This document shows positions 10,198 to 20,372 of a stretch of DNA of 64,000 nucleotides, piece after piece (the first letter of the stretch is position 1; every line of letters starts with the position of its first letter). Origin of the DNA: Pictodentalium vernedei (taxonomy: Eukaryota; Mollusca; Scaphopoda; Dentaliida; Dentaliidae). A program made the translations under genes and the position numbers. The notes beneath the pieces were generated by a model. That model saw only the letters and a program-made list of their open reading frames with translations, was not told the origin of the DNA and ran no database searches. The stretch is taken from NCBI GenBank assembly GCA_031216915.1, contig CM062289.1:251343113-251407112 (forward strand). The letters run 5' to 3'.

Positions 10198-13130
10198 ATG
10201 AAAGAATATTGTTCAAATTGGAATGCGAGGAAATCTTCCTCTGATTCTCATGTTCATTGTGTTTCTTGTAGTCAATGTACTCGCACTAATTCTTGCTCAG
10301 TGTGTGCTAATTGGAATTACAACGTTGGAGACTTGTGTCACGGTATATTGTTAGCGGTGAGGGGTCCAAGCCGGTCCTCTCTCCGCAAGGTCATTCTAGT
10401 TTATCAGTCTCTTTTTCAGAAGAACAAGAACATGGTGATGTTTCCGTGATGTCTTCAACAAGTGTGTCTCCATCATTGCAGTATAATAAGAGCTGGTGGC
10501 TAAGTGCTCATGGAAATACGACAATTGCCTAAGAGGTCCCTAGTAGAATCGACAGCGTTGATCGTCCGCTAGCTCGCCTGGTGTAGCGACCATTCATCGA
10601 ATGGCTCGGCAGCCGGGTTCGTCCGTTGCGGTCCAGGGAAGCAGTTTGGGTGATGCGAGCACTATAAACATTGAACGTGCACACCCAGCGACGACGGATC
10701 CGAGGATAGTACGGAGGAAGCCTGTCAGTCAGGTAGCTAGCTCGTCCAGATTTATCCGGACCACGAGCGAGAGAGGCCCCCTCTCTCTTACAGCAACATC
10801 TGGGCCGCGATGTTGTTGTATGTTCATTCGTTAGTCAGAGCATACGTCCACTCCTGCTCGGGACGCTCCGTTGCATGGACAGTCCGACGCAGCTGTTCTA
10901 TTGGCTTCCTCATCCTCACGTCAGCACACACGACCGCACCTTGGCTATGTGACCACAGATATTCAGGGGACGTTCGCATATTATATAAATGCAGGAATGG
11001 ATGTCCCTGGAGCTCCTGCTTCACCGACCAGGGAATCCACGTCGACCAGGTCATGCCATCCGCAAGCTAAGGACACAAGGCCTTTCCAGTTGGGACGTTC
11101 GCATATACTATAAATGCAGGAATGAACGTCACTGGAGCTTCCAGCGGCTAATTACGTAAGACCACGGCTCCGCAGGCCTCCTGGACTAGCTATCACAGAT
11201 AGCTCAATTCATCGCAGCATCCCAGCAGCTATCAGAAACTTTTTCAATAAAGAACTATCTGATCAAGCTGGGTCGGTTCGCTCCCCTGCAGAGTCAGTAG
11301 GGATGACCAAGATTATTATGTGGTCCAGGCAGATGGTAAAAGGGAATCAGCATGGCTTAAATTTTCCCTTTCCGAACAACTTAAGGTGCCATAGATTTCA
11401 TCCGGCATCACCTTTAGAAGTTGTTTCTCTGGACAAAAATGCTGCGTTACCCGATAAGAAACTGTAAGCATCACTGGACACAGACCTTTTCGGCCGGATT
11501 AGGGACACTGTCCCTGAGTTTCCGACCCAGTCCAGAAATGTCATCGACATTTGAACTTTTGAATGCCGCTATATTCAAGCTAGCCTCTAAGACTGGCAAA
11601 TCCGGTTTCTTATCGCCTATGTGCTATACAGCTGCCTTTCATCAATGCTAGACATAATTTGAAATGGCAGGACAAGGCGCGCCGTGAGTTCCTCTGCATT
11701 TGGACGACTAGGCAGAAGACCTGGAACGGTCATTGCCGGCGTCCATGTCTGTTTACTCCAGTATACTGGAGAACATAATTTAGACGCATTTTCTCACTCA
11801 GATCACCTTACCAGAGCGTTATCACTACGTCTCGAAGCGAAAGAATTCCAGGATCTTCAATCTTCCTTAAGAATTCTTTCGAGGGCTATAGCATATTCTA
11901 CGTATAACTCCGCCCTTCAGTGGCAATATGGATTTAGTCAGACGTGATGCTGCCCTGGCTGCATCCACAAGAGTGGATAGTAAGGTGAAAAAACTCTCTT
12001 CCAGTCACTCTGGTCTCAGGAGAGCTTCTCTTCATCGTTAAGCTTTCTACAATCTATTAGATTACTAAGAAAGCTCCGGATTCTCTGCATTATTCCGCTT
12101 TGAAAAAGTCGAACTCAGCAGGGAGGAGTAAGGCAGGTTCTTCGGGGGCGAATACGTCCAAAGGAAGTTCCTATAGAGGATCAAAGCCTCTATGTCTTAC
12201 TCCGGAGACTGTCAGAGTAGCGACTCACATAGGGGTCGTAATGCTGGCCTGAGATATCGGGTCAGATGCCCCTAGGTCGACTGGGCGAGGTGCAGATGGT
12301 GGAGGATGTGTTTTCTCCTTCCGCAATCCTTGCAGGACCAGGAGGTGATGGTTCCACGTCGACCAGGTCACGCCATCCGCTAGCCAAGGACACGAGGCCT
12401 TTCCAGTTGGGACGTTCGCTTATTATAAATGCAGGAATAAACGTCCCTGGAGCTTCCAGCGGCTAGTTACGTAAGGCCGCAGCTCCACAGGCTCAGGCAG
12501 ATAGCTCAATTCATCCCAGCATCCCATCAGCTATCAGAAACTTTTTCAGTTAAGAAGTATCTGAGCAAGTTGGGTCGGCTCGTTCTCTAGCAGAATCAGT
12601 AAGGGACGACCGAAATTATTATGTGGTCCAGGCGGATGGTAAAAGGGAATTAGCACAGCTGAAATTTTCCCTTTCCGAACAACTTAAGGTGGCCGTAGAT
12701 TTCATCCGGCATCACCTTTTAGAAGTTGTTTCTCTGGACAAAAATGCTGCATTGCCTGATAAGAAACTGAAAGCGTCACTGGACACAGACTTTTTTCGGC
12801 TGGATTAGGGACACCGTCCCTGAGTTTCCGACCAGAAATGTCATCGACATTTGAACTTTTGAATGACGCTATATTCAAGTTAGCCTCAAAGACTGGCAAA
12901 TTAGGTTTCTTATCACCTAGCGCTATTCAGCAGCCTTTCATCAATGCAAGACATAATTTTGAAACGGCAGGACTAGGCGTGCCGAGAGTTCCTCTGCATT
13001 TGGATGACTAGGCTGAAGACCTGGAATTGTCATTTCCGGCATCCATGTCTATTACTCCAGCATAGTGGAGACGACAATATTGTCTAATAGAATTTAGACG
13101 CATTATCTCATGCAGATCACCTTACCAAGA
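10198..13130 (+). pseudogene. Gag pseudogene with internal tandem duplication (DIRS A)
   Basis: Starts with MKEYCSNWNARKSSSDSHVH, matching the Cys-rich N-terminus of the D-inner Gag, then breaks into several frames. The segment from gtcgaccaggtca (11,038) to about 12,355 is repeated from 12,356, a period of about 1.32 kb. The second copy runs into the reverse transcriptase remnant at about 13,130 because the Gag tail and the first part of the reverse transcriptase are missing. The twin palindromes lie at about 10,766-10,817. Not functional. Confidence 0.75.
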
Positions 13131-14490
13131 AGAACTTGGACGGCATTCTTCAGGGTTACGGCAGCAAGTTAATGCTTCAGAACGATGTTCAGAGTCTGCT
13201 TCAATTGCTCTGACGTCTCGGTTTCTTAGTAAATGAAAAGAAGTCGGATCTAGTGTCATCCTATTCATTCACCCACATGGGAATGAACTTTGAGATGCAC
13301 AACAATCTCATTCGTCTGCCGTTAACCAGAGCGATATTAGTCAGTTGTTAGGCTCGCTTTTGCCTTCATTCAGATGTAGTAACAGCGAGAGAATTCATGA
13401 GACTGACAGGTTTGTGCGGATCCGCTGTGAATATTATTCCGATGGAGCGGATACGCACTCATCCACTCCACATATATTTTATCTCAGAATTGGAGTGTGA
13501 AGACTCATTCGCTCGAATCGAACATTGTCTTGTCGAATCAAGTGAACAAGAGATTCAGACTTGGGTAGATTTTCAGTGGTTAACTCAAGGAGTACCACTG
13601 CAACTGCCGGATCCGAGTTTAACGATAATGACGGATGCAAGACAAACAGGTTGGGACGCTACTCCGAGCCCAACAGATTCAGGGTGCCAGGATCTTTAGG
13701 ATCCGCAGTTCCTAACAAGTACATAAACATCAAAAAATTATGTCAATATGGCTTGAGCTACGTCAATGAATGTACATTCTTCAGAATTCGCATGTTCAAA
13801 TTCTGTCCGACTATTCGACAGTAGTAACGTATCATTGGAACCAGGGAGGCACTCATTCCATTCCTTTATTCAATTTAACGGAAAGGATCCTTCTGTTTGT
13901 CCTAGAGCATCAAGTTCTTCTACCAGTCCGTCATATTCCGGGTCATCTGAATATTCTAGCTAACTCCCTTTCTCGGATAGGTCATATGTTGTTGTCAGAA
14001 TGGACTCTCAACAACAAGTTTTCAATCAGATTTGCTACTAATGGGATCGTCTAATGGTAGACTTATTTGCGACGCATCTCAACTATCAGTTGCAGACGTA
14101 TGTGTCGCCGTGTCCAGATCTTCGAGCGTTTGCAGTAGACGCTCTCTCGATCTTTTGGGATGGAATGATAGGATACGCATATCCTCCAATGCCATTGATT
14201 CAGCAGATATTGCTCAAGATAAAGCAATCTCACTGCAAATTCTGTTGGTAGCATCTCTGTCACCCCAGAGACCATGGATATATCTTCTCAGGTGTCTGCT
14301 GTGGGACATGACGCGGAAGCTTCCTCCACGAAAGGATCTTCTTTCGCAGGGGAAATCGTGCACACTGCATCACAACTCGGAAGGTCTCAACCTTCACGTA
14401 TTTTCGTTGTGTGGTCCTTCTTGCACGGCAAGCAATTACAGGACGAGCAGTGGACGCAATTTCTAACTGAAGGAGGACCTCCTCTTTGCT
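13130..14490 (+). pseudogene. Reverse transcriptase/RNase H pseudogene (DIRS A)
   Basis: It starts abruptly at the polymerase active site, where YLDDILQ has become LDGILQ. RFCLHSDVVTAREFMRLTGL and the RNase H start LPDPSLTIMTDARQTGWD follow (frame around 13,561-13,699). RNase H and downstream DIRS segments continue in broken frames to about 14,490. The fingers/palm portion is deleted, so this copy could move only with help from another element. Confidence 0.75.
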
Positions 14491-15190
14491 AAATTATGCT
14501 GCTAAGTGGAAGGTTCTCTCACGATGAGGTAGGGATCATTCTGTTGATTCCTATGCACATCATGATAGTTTACAGATTGGATCTATGTCTCTTTATCTCA
14601 GTTACGGAAAACTTTTCGATAAATAGACTTAGAACCCTTAGACTAATTCCTAAGTGGAATTTAGCTTGGGTTCTTCTTATTCTTCTTAAGCTTAAGAAGC
14701 GCCATTTGAGCCTCTTGATACAGTGGACTTCAATTCTTATGTTATAAGACAGCTTTCTCTTAGCCTTTTCTTCAGCTAGAAGAGTTAGTGAACTTCAAGC
14801 ACTATCTGTTATGATTCTCACTATCGTAGTGTACGTAATACTATTACCTTGACTACTGTGGTTGGGTTTTTGGCTAAAATCAGGCTCCTATAAGTATCTG
14901 GAATCTATTGTTATTAAGGCTTCTCCATCTTCAGATGGGCATAGGCCTTTAATCTGTCCTGTTAGAGCTATACGTTTTTACAAACATAGATCTGAGTTTA
15001 TCAGAAAGGGACGTAACATCTCTTTCTGTATCTGCTGCCTAATAGTAGGGACATTAAGGTCCATTCTATTGCAAGGTGGATTCAATTAACTATCCATACT
15101 GCTTATGAAAAATTATCTTCAACTCAGCAGTCTGTGCTTAAGATTTTGGCGCATGAAGTATCTGTTCCGGCAGCATATCTGTCCTGCTGC
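14490..15190 (+). pseudogene. Tyrosine recombinase pseudogene (DIRS A)
   Basis: Recognisable pieces of the DIRS recombinase are AAKWKVL near 14,500, the arginine region (gctagaagagttagtgaact, about 14,775), FIRKGR near 15,003 and the HEV of the His-x-x-Arg box at about 15,151. The sequence then jumps to the ccctcttcgctctggg 3' segment, so the tyrosine-bearing end is deleted. Confidence 0.7.
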
Positions 15191-15569
15191 CCTCTTCGCT
15201 CTGGGGTATGTGTGGGGGGGGGGGGGAGGGTGATGGTGTTCCCTTATATCACCTGTTTTATAGTGAAAAGTAAGGGAATACCTCCTCTGGAGTCAGTAAT
15301 TCCGAGTCGGTGCCGGGATGATTTTAAAGTGTAAAGCTAATTCATATAATATTTTTAAACCGTAGCTCGGTGTGGAACATTTGTATATGTCACGGATCAT
15401 ATGAGCGCTAATATACAATCCTCGGACACTTTTTAATGAGTATAAAGAGTCTCATTATCTGGACTATCTTTAATTATAGGCTTTCCTTTAATAAGATTAG
15501 TATAAGGGATTATACTGGATGTTAATAGAGATCATTGATGATTATTGTGCTCAATTACAGAATGGTATT

Positions 15570-15604
15570 GTATCTTTCTTTTTTGATGCAAACAAGAAAG
15601 ATAC
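15570..15604 (+). promoter_or_regulatory. Conserved 3' stem-loop (DIRS A)
   Basis: Arms gtatctttctt / aagaaagatac, followed by atgtaaa. Same position as in the other copies, upstream of the internal complementary region. Confidence 0.65.
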
Positions 15605-15713
15605 ATGTAAAACCTGTTTTCCTCTTCTCCTTGAGGGGATAATTCTGTTTTCATGTAATTGAGTCTATTGGAATTTCCTTTATGTCCTAGGCCCTCCAGC
15701 CTTTTTTCTATTC

Positions 15714-15803
15714 AGCTAAGTCTGGGTCATTGGTACAGTATAAAAATGTTAAAAAATTTATAGTAATTTAAATATATTTTTTATACTTACCAATGACCCA
15801 GAC
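15714..15803 (+). repeat. DIRS internal complementary region (element A)
   Basis: Reverse complement of the left end (agctaagtctgggtcattgg...tataaaaat) joined directly to the reverse complement of the right end (gttaaaaaatttatag...cttaccaatgacccagac). It defines the element ends at 9,136 and 16,096. Confidence 0.85.
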
Positions 15804-15879
15804 GGGGATGACCCTCCCATGAGTTGGGAACTCTTACCTCCCCGCTGATTACATAACGCTTACCAGGCACTGGTTATAA

Positions 15880-16096
15880 GAATGACTTTAGGAGCCAATT
15901 TCAAGACCTCCTTGACACTGTGCATGCGCAGTGGATATAAAGTATGGAGGACCTCATAGGACATTGAAATTTCGGTTTTTGATGCAAATTTTGGAGATTG
16001 GGGGGCAAAATTTGTGTTTGGCCCTATAATTTAAGGATTTAGCACCAGGTCATTGGTAAGTATAAAAAATAAATAAATTACTATAAGTTTTTTAAC
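15880..16096 (+). repeat. Right inverted terminal repeat of DIRS A
   Basis: Inverse of the left repeat, plus an AT-rich extension after gtaagtataaaaaat that is absent from the left repeat. Ends ttttttaac. Confidence 0.85.
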
Positions 16097-17136
16097 TTTT
16101 TTTTCATTATCAGCAAATAAAATATACTTGCACCCCATAATATGCATCTAGCCATAATCGGCAGCTGGAATGAATAGCCTTGCAGTAGGTCGCTAAATTT
16201 AAAATTGTGTAAGTGTGCAACAAGACGATACCACGTGGGATCCCACAGAATATGTGTTACGAATAGCCTTGCAGTAGGTCGCGAAATTATTGATTGATGC
16301 TTCACTTTCCACAGTAAATTCCTATAGAATTATTTCTATATATCACAATTTCAAAATGTGGAATGCAGCAAACCTGTGAAAAAGTACAATACAGTACCCG
16401 CCAAAATGAACTGTGGCCAGTATGTGTGGGTGTAAATATATTGGTATCCCGATTCATCAATTGACCACTGCGCTGTCCTCTGCTATTTTGAGTGATTTTT
16501 TGTTGTTGTGTATATTTTGTTTGTAATTTATTATTTTCTTTTGTATTCTGTGTAGCGGCATTGTTTTGGGTAATAAAAAAAATAAAAATATCAGTTGCAT
16601 TGTTATCTTTTATTTCCACCTTTGAAGAGATAAGTTGGCCTTGTTTCGCCCTCGGTTTCAATTGACCCAATTGTAAGAAACAACGTTCGGTTCTCTGTTT
16701 CCGGTTTACAAAAAAGACAACAACACATGGATTTAGGACATTTTATTAAAGGCATTATTGAAAGAAAATATACTTACCGGTACGTAATTCATCCCTGAAA
16801 ATAAAACAAACATGTGGCACACACCTGCAGTGGTAAATGTGTCTTTTATTGGACAAAACGATACTGAAAAACAATGTCACTTTTGCATTTCCTTGTATTG
16901 TCAATGGGGCAAAATTCATTCATATCGAATATCGTTCAAAGAAGAAAAACCTCTGTTGCAGACTCAAGTCCCCTTGTTTAAGCCCACCCCCCGATCTTCT
17001 TTTCCCATTTCACTGCAAGCACCCCCTGGGCTTAAACACAGGTCAGTACGTTACTAGATAAGTTGAGACTCGAAAGAACTACATTAAATTGAAATATTTC
17101 ACAGTGTTAAACTCCGTTGACTCCGGTCCAATAAAA

Positions 17137-17213
17137 TTACCAGTCGTGCACACTTGGGTGGTAAATGTGGCTCTCAGAGCCATGTTTACCACCCAAGTGC
17201 ACGCAACTGGTAA
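17137..17213. repeat. Foldback palindrome (MITE-like)
   Basis: Arms of about 38 bp, ttaccagtcgtgcacacttg...ggctct and agagcc...aactggtaa, with a few mismatches and almost no loop. It lies between the right ends of the pogo element and its enclosing element. Confidence 0.75.
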
Positions 17214-17580
17214 CTTTTGCTGCGACCTGAGTCAATGGAGAGCAACCTTCACTTTTTCGGTATGAACTGGCAATTGCCGCAAGTACACTCAATTGTAAGC
17301 TTTACATGTCATTTAACTTGTATATCCCATAAAAGGGCATCTAGAGAGATTAAGAATACACATTGTGGTGATGTTTCAACTTTATTGAATGGTATCATTG
17401 ACATCATTTTACATTAACAATTGAACAATTGCAGAAGATAATAAAATGTGGTTTTTGAATCATCACAAAATGCTTGGCAGCAATTGTTTGAACCGATGTT
17501 TCAGGAGCCATTGCCATTGTCATCCGATTGCCCACAATCGGCCAATTGGGGTGTCCGGTTTCGATCATCGGTTGAACACT

Positions 17581-18598
17581 AAATTAAATGTTAAATAACT
17601 CACCAACTCAAAGAAATAAATTAGACCAGATCATATTTTCCATGATGGTATTTTTATATAGGCTTACCATGCATTAAACCTTAAAAATGAAACAAAGTAA
17701 CACACAGCTGGAACACTGCTATAAACTTCAGTGGCTATAGAACAAGTGGAATAATGAATGGGGATTATGTCATACATAGCACCAAAACACAACACTATGA
17801 TGTGATGATTGTCATTTATAAAAAATCAACTCATATATGCTGAATGATTGTCAAAATATCTGCAAAGAAGTCAAGATCGGAAGGAATATTATAAGATAAA
17901 TTGGTTATTATCGTCAAGTGGATTTCCGAGACTGTATTGTTAAAATTGCCATTGAATCATATTCGTTCAACTCTCCCAGAACTGTTATTACAATGACAAA
18001 AACGTTCACAAAGAACTGCTGTGATGAAATACACTTGTGGGAAGATGACCCCCAAGCCCTTTCCATCAATGTATTTCAACACAGCATTTTGGCTTCACCC
18101 TCTGTACTCTGATGTCAAAATGGCAAAGTTTTCAGCAGCAGATATTTCCCGTAATGCAGTTTGTCGTTGAACCAAATATACCTTGTTTGACAAAGACAGC
18201 TCATTGAGCTCTGTCAAACAAGGTATATTTGATTAAATTCATAGTTAAACAAGAGAAAAACAGAATGATTGGAGTGCTGGAGGTTAATGAATGAAACTCC
18301 TAAAATATTTCCTGTGTGTATTATGGGTTTCTCATCTCACCTTTCAGTTTAAGTCCAATGCCATAACCACTGAGCCACTGTCTTCCTGAAAAGCTTCTTA
18401 TTTGCAGGTTTGTATTTCGCTTGCTATGTGAAATCAATCCAGCACATCCCTCACCTTTGCATTGCTGATGTCACAGATAATTTTGAGGCATGGTAGTTTG
18501 CAGATGTGTCCAATTTTACATTCTTCTTAAATATTATGATGTGTTTTATGGACAAAATGAATGCTGAATCTTTTTATGGCCCTTTGGAATGTTTACAG
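17581..18598 (+). other. Host intron, no gene seen apart from one palindrome
   Basis: Single-copy-looking, A/T-rich intron sequence between the nested transposons and the exon at 18,599. No exon matching the p47 family was found here. The only structure noted is the palindrome at 18,174-18,230. The short open frames look incidental. Confidence 0.6.
18174..18230. repeat. Palindrome related to the one at 5,702
   Basis: Outer arms of 19 bp are exact (aaatataccttgtttgaca / tgtcaaacaaggtatattt) and enclose an imperfect inner part around agctcattgagct. It shares the cttgtttgaca...tgtcaaacaag motif with 5,702-5,750. Confidence 0.85.
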
Positions 18599-18749
18599 AC
18601 ATGGTGCTGAAACGGTCGACCGGTCAGAAAATAATAAACCTAAGAAAAACAAGCCAGCTTTTATTGGAACTGGATACAAACTTGGTGACACAGGAGATGC
18701 TCCATCTGAGAGGATTCAAGGTGCTTCTGTATCAGCAGGTCCTAGACAG
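18599..18749 (+). CDS. NSFL1C: NSFL1C/UBXN2-family exon (linker with GTGYKLGD motif)
   Basis: This internal coding exon is preceded by tgtttacag and followed by a GTAAAT donor at 18,750. Its first base completes the Glu codon begun at 5,370-5,371, giving KEHGAETVDRSENN. A basic stretch KPKKNKPAFIGTGYKLGDTG follows, corresponding to the F-x-G-x-GYRLG motif before the SEP domain of p47/p37. The exon ends on a complete codon (Q), and the next exon starts in phase 0, so the three exons in the window join without a shift. The intron before it (13.2 kb) holds the pogo and DIRS A nest. The intron after it (8.5 kb) holds DIRS C. Confidence 0.85.
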
Positions 18750-19134
18750 GTAAATTTTTTCTGCCTTTTTTTCTGAATAATTTTTCTTGGCCAAAAACTA
18801 GTGGTGCAAAATTCTGCATTGTGATTCTTTGATATATTATTGGATAAAGAGCTTTCAAAGGAAATACTCTTTTTGTCTTTTTATAACTTTGGCTACACTA
18901 TAAAGACTGGAGAAAAGTACAAATTTTTGTCTTGATTAGTGATTCCACAAGTTACATGTATTCTCAGAGCTTTAGTATCCTAACTCTCAATTCATGTTGT
19001 AGAAAAAAAGCACCTTCTGTTATTGGGAAGACTACATTGTAAAGTTTGGAAGCTTTAGAGTTTATGACTTTTTGAATGTATGGTAAACATTATAGTGCTA
19101 ATTCTTTATCTGACATGAATAAATATACAGAACC

Positions 19135-19273
19135 GCACAAACGTTTGAATGGGTTAAAAATTATCGCACGAGATTGCTTTGGCCCAGGATATCACGAGAG
19201 CGGAAGGCTCGAGTGATATCCTGGGCCAAAGCAATTGAGTGAGATAATTCCTAATCCATTCAAACATATGTGC
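19135..19273. mobile_element. Foldback MITE just left of DIRS C
   Basis: Outer arms gcacaaacgtttgaatgggtt and aatccattcaaacatatgtgc, inner arms gattgctttggcccaggata and its complement, with a short loop around gagcggaaggctc. Length is about 139 bp with no coding capacity. DIRS C begins three bases after it. Confidence 0.75.
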
Positions 19274-19276
19274 AAA

Positions 19277-19480
19277 ATTTTTATACTGTACCAATGACCC
19301 AGACATAGCTGCTGGTGCTAACTCTTAAAATATAGGGCCAAACACAAATTTTGCCCCCCAATCCCCAAAATTTGCATCTAAAACTAAAGAAAACATGTCC
19401 TGAAAGGCCCTCCACACTTCGCCCCTACTGCGCATGCGCAGTGTCAAGGACGTTCCGAAATTGGCGCCATTAATCATTCT
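19277..19480 (+). repeat. Left inverted terminal repeat of DIRS C
   Basis: Begins atttttatactgtaccaatg, has the perfect tgcgcatgcgca at 19,429-19,440 and ends near gccattaatcattcta. The same lineage-specific end occurs in D-outer. Confidence 0.85.
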
Positions 19481-20372
19481 AAGTTTGGCCCTTCATCAGT
19501 TAACATCTGACTGATCTTTGTGCTTATAAATCTCAGTTTAAATGATGCCAGACACATAAATATTAGTGAAATGGTGATTCTAAGGAGGATAGAGAAGGAG
19601 GAGAGGAAAAGAATGTGTGACAGAATATTATCAGGGCTGTAACTTAAAATTTTTTAATGAAATTATGTTAAGTTACCTATTTTCAAGGCAGCAGCCATTT
19701 TGTTGTCATTCTGATTATTTAGTTACACTGTTTTTTAAGTGTTTTCCTCTCTCCCTGTCCTTTAAGTTCCCCCTTGCTATTCTCCCATGCTTTTGGCATA
19801 GTTTCTGTAATTATTATTACTAAAATTTCTTGGGAGTTTTAGCTGAATAACAGAATGAATTCTGTTCTTTCCCCATGTTTACGTCTTCACCTACGGGTGG
19901 TTAGGCGTTGTGTTCTGCATCTACCATCTGATGTTCTGCAGTTTCTTCCCTGGAAGTCTCTGTTTTGCATCAGATAGTGTATTTTTGGTAACTGATTTCG
20001 GGCCTGGGTGCCTGGAGTCTTATTTTAGTGTTTTTACACTCATTGTTTACATTTACAACAGCCCTCTGTGTGAGGGGGGGATTTCTAAAGAATAATATCT
20101 TTATGTTATTTTAATCATAACTAGATACATTATTATTGTTCGTAAGTGTTGAATAAATTGTTTAAAATATTTTTAAAATTTTTGTCCACACTTAGGCTTG
20201 GGATCCATTGGGGCTCAACGTTACTTTTCAGAAACTTGGGCTGTTCTGAAAAAATATTTTTTCAAAATATTTTGATTTCAATTATTTTTTCTATATTAAT
20301 GGATCATATTATTATTATGTATTTTGATTGCCAGGGGTTAGTGCGAGTACCAGGACTTGTTTTCTTTTCACA

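Larger units (their letters stand above)
9136..16096 (+). mobile_element. DIRS element A (decayed, reverse transcriptase partly deleted)
   Basis: A complete but inactive DIRS element of 6,961 bp. The left end atttttatactgtacc at 9,136 and the right end ...ttttttaac at 16,096 match the join stored in its internal complementary region (15,714-15,803). Inverted repeats of about 200 bp are at 9,136-9,345 and 15,880-16,096. It keeps leader hairpins, a gag pseudogene with a 1.3-kb duplication, truncated reverse transcriptase/RNase H, a recombinase remnant, a G13 tract and the 3' stem-loop. It sits in the T-rich site of the pogo duplication without a visible target duplication. Confidence 0.9.
6403..17051 (+). 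mobile_element. pogo/Tigger-like DNA transposon, interrupted by DIRS A
   Basis: Terminal inverted repeats begin ccgtactgacccatgt (6,403) and end with acaggtcagtacgt (17,051), each flanked by TA, the expected pogo target. Both ends carry aagccca motifs just inside. The element holds a CENP-B/pogo-type transposase at 7,149-8,556. A duplicated segment of about 370 bp follows, and DIRS A landed in the second copy. Net length without DIRS A is about 3.7 kb. A fragment with the related end gagtcagtacggta also occurs inside the insertion in DIRS B (about 34,500). Confidence 0.65.
6248..17580. mobile_element. Probable DNA transposon/MITE remnant enclosing the pogo element
   Basis: Inverted ends agtgttcaaccgat (6,248-6,261) and atcggttgaacact (17,567-17,580) sit in an A/T-rich context (ttaaatt on the left, aaattaa on the right). 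Motifs such as caatcggcc recur in inverted orientation near both ends. Without the pogo element and DIRS A inside it, only about 0.7 kb belongs to it. A superfamily cannot be fixed. A hAT-type MITE is possible, but no clean 8-bp target duplication is seen. Confidence 0.45.

Noticed and set aside
16302-16670. Minus-strand 122-codon open frame
   Set aside because: Lies in the non-coding part of the pogo element, is rich in Asn, Gln and Thr from A/T-rich sequence, and has no support.
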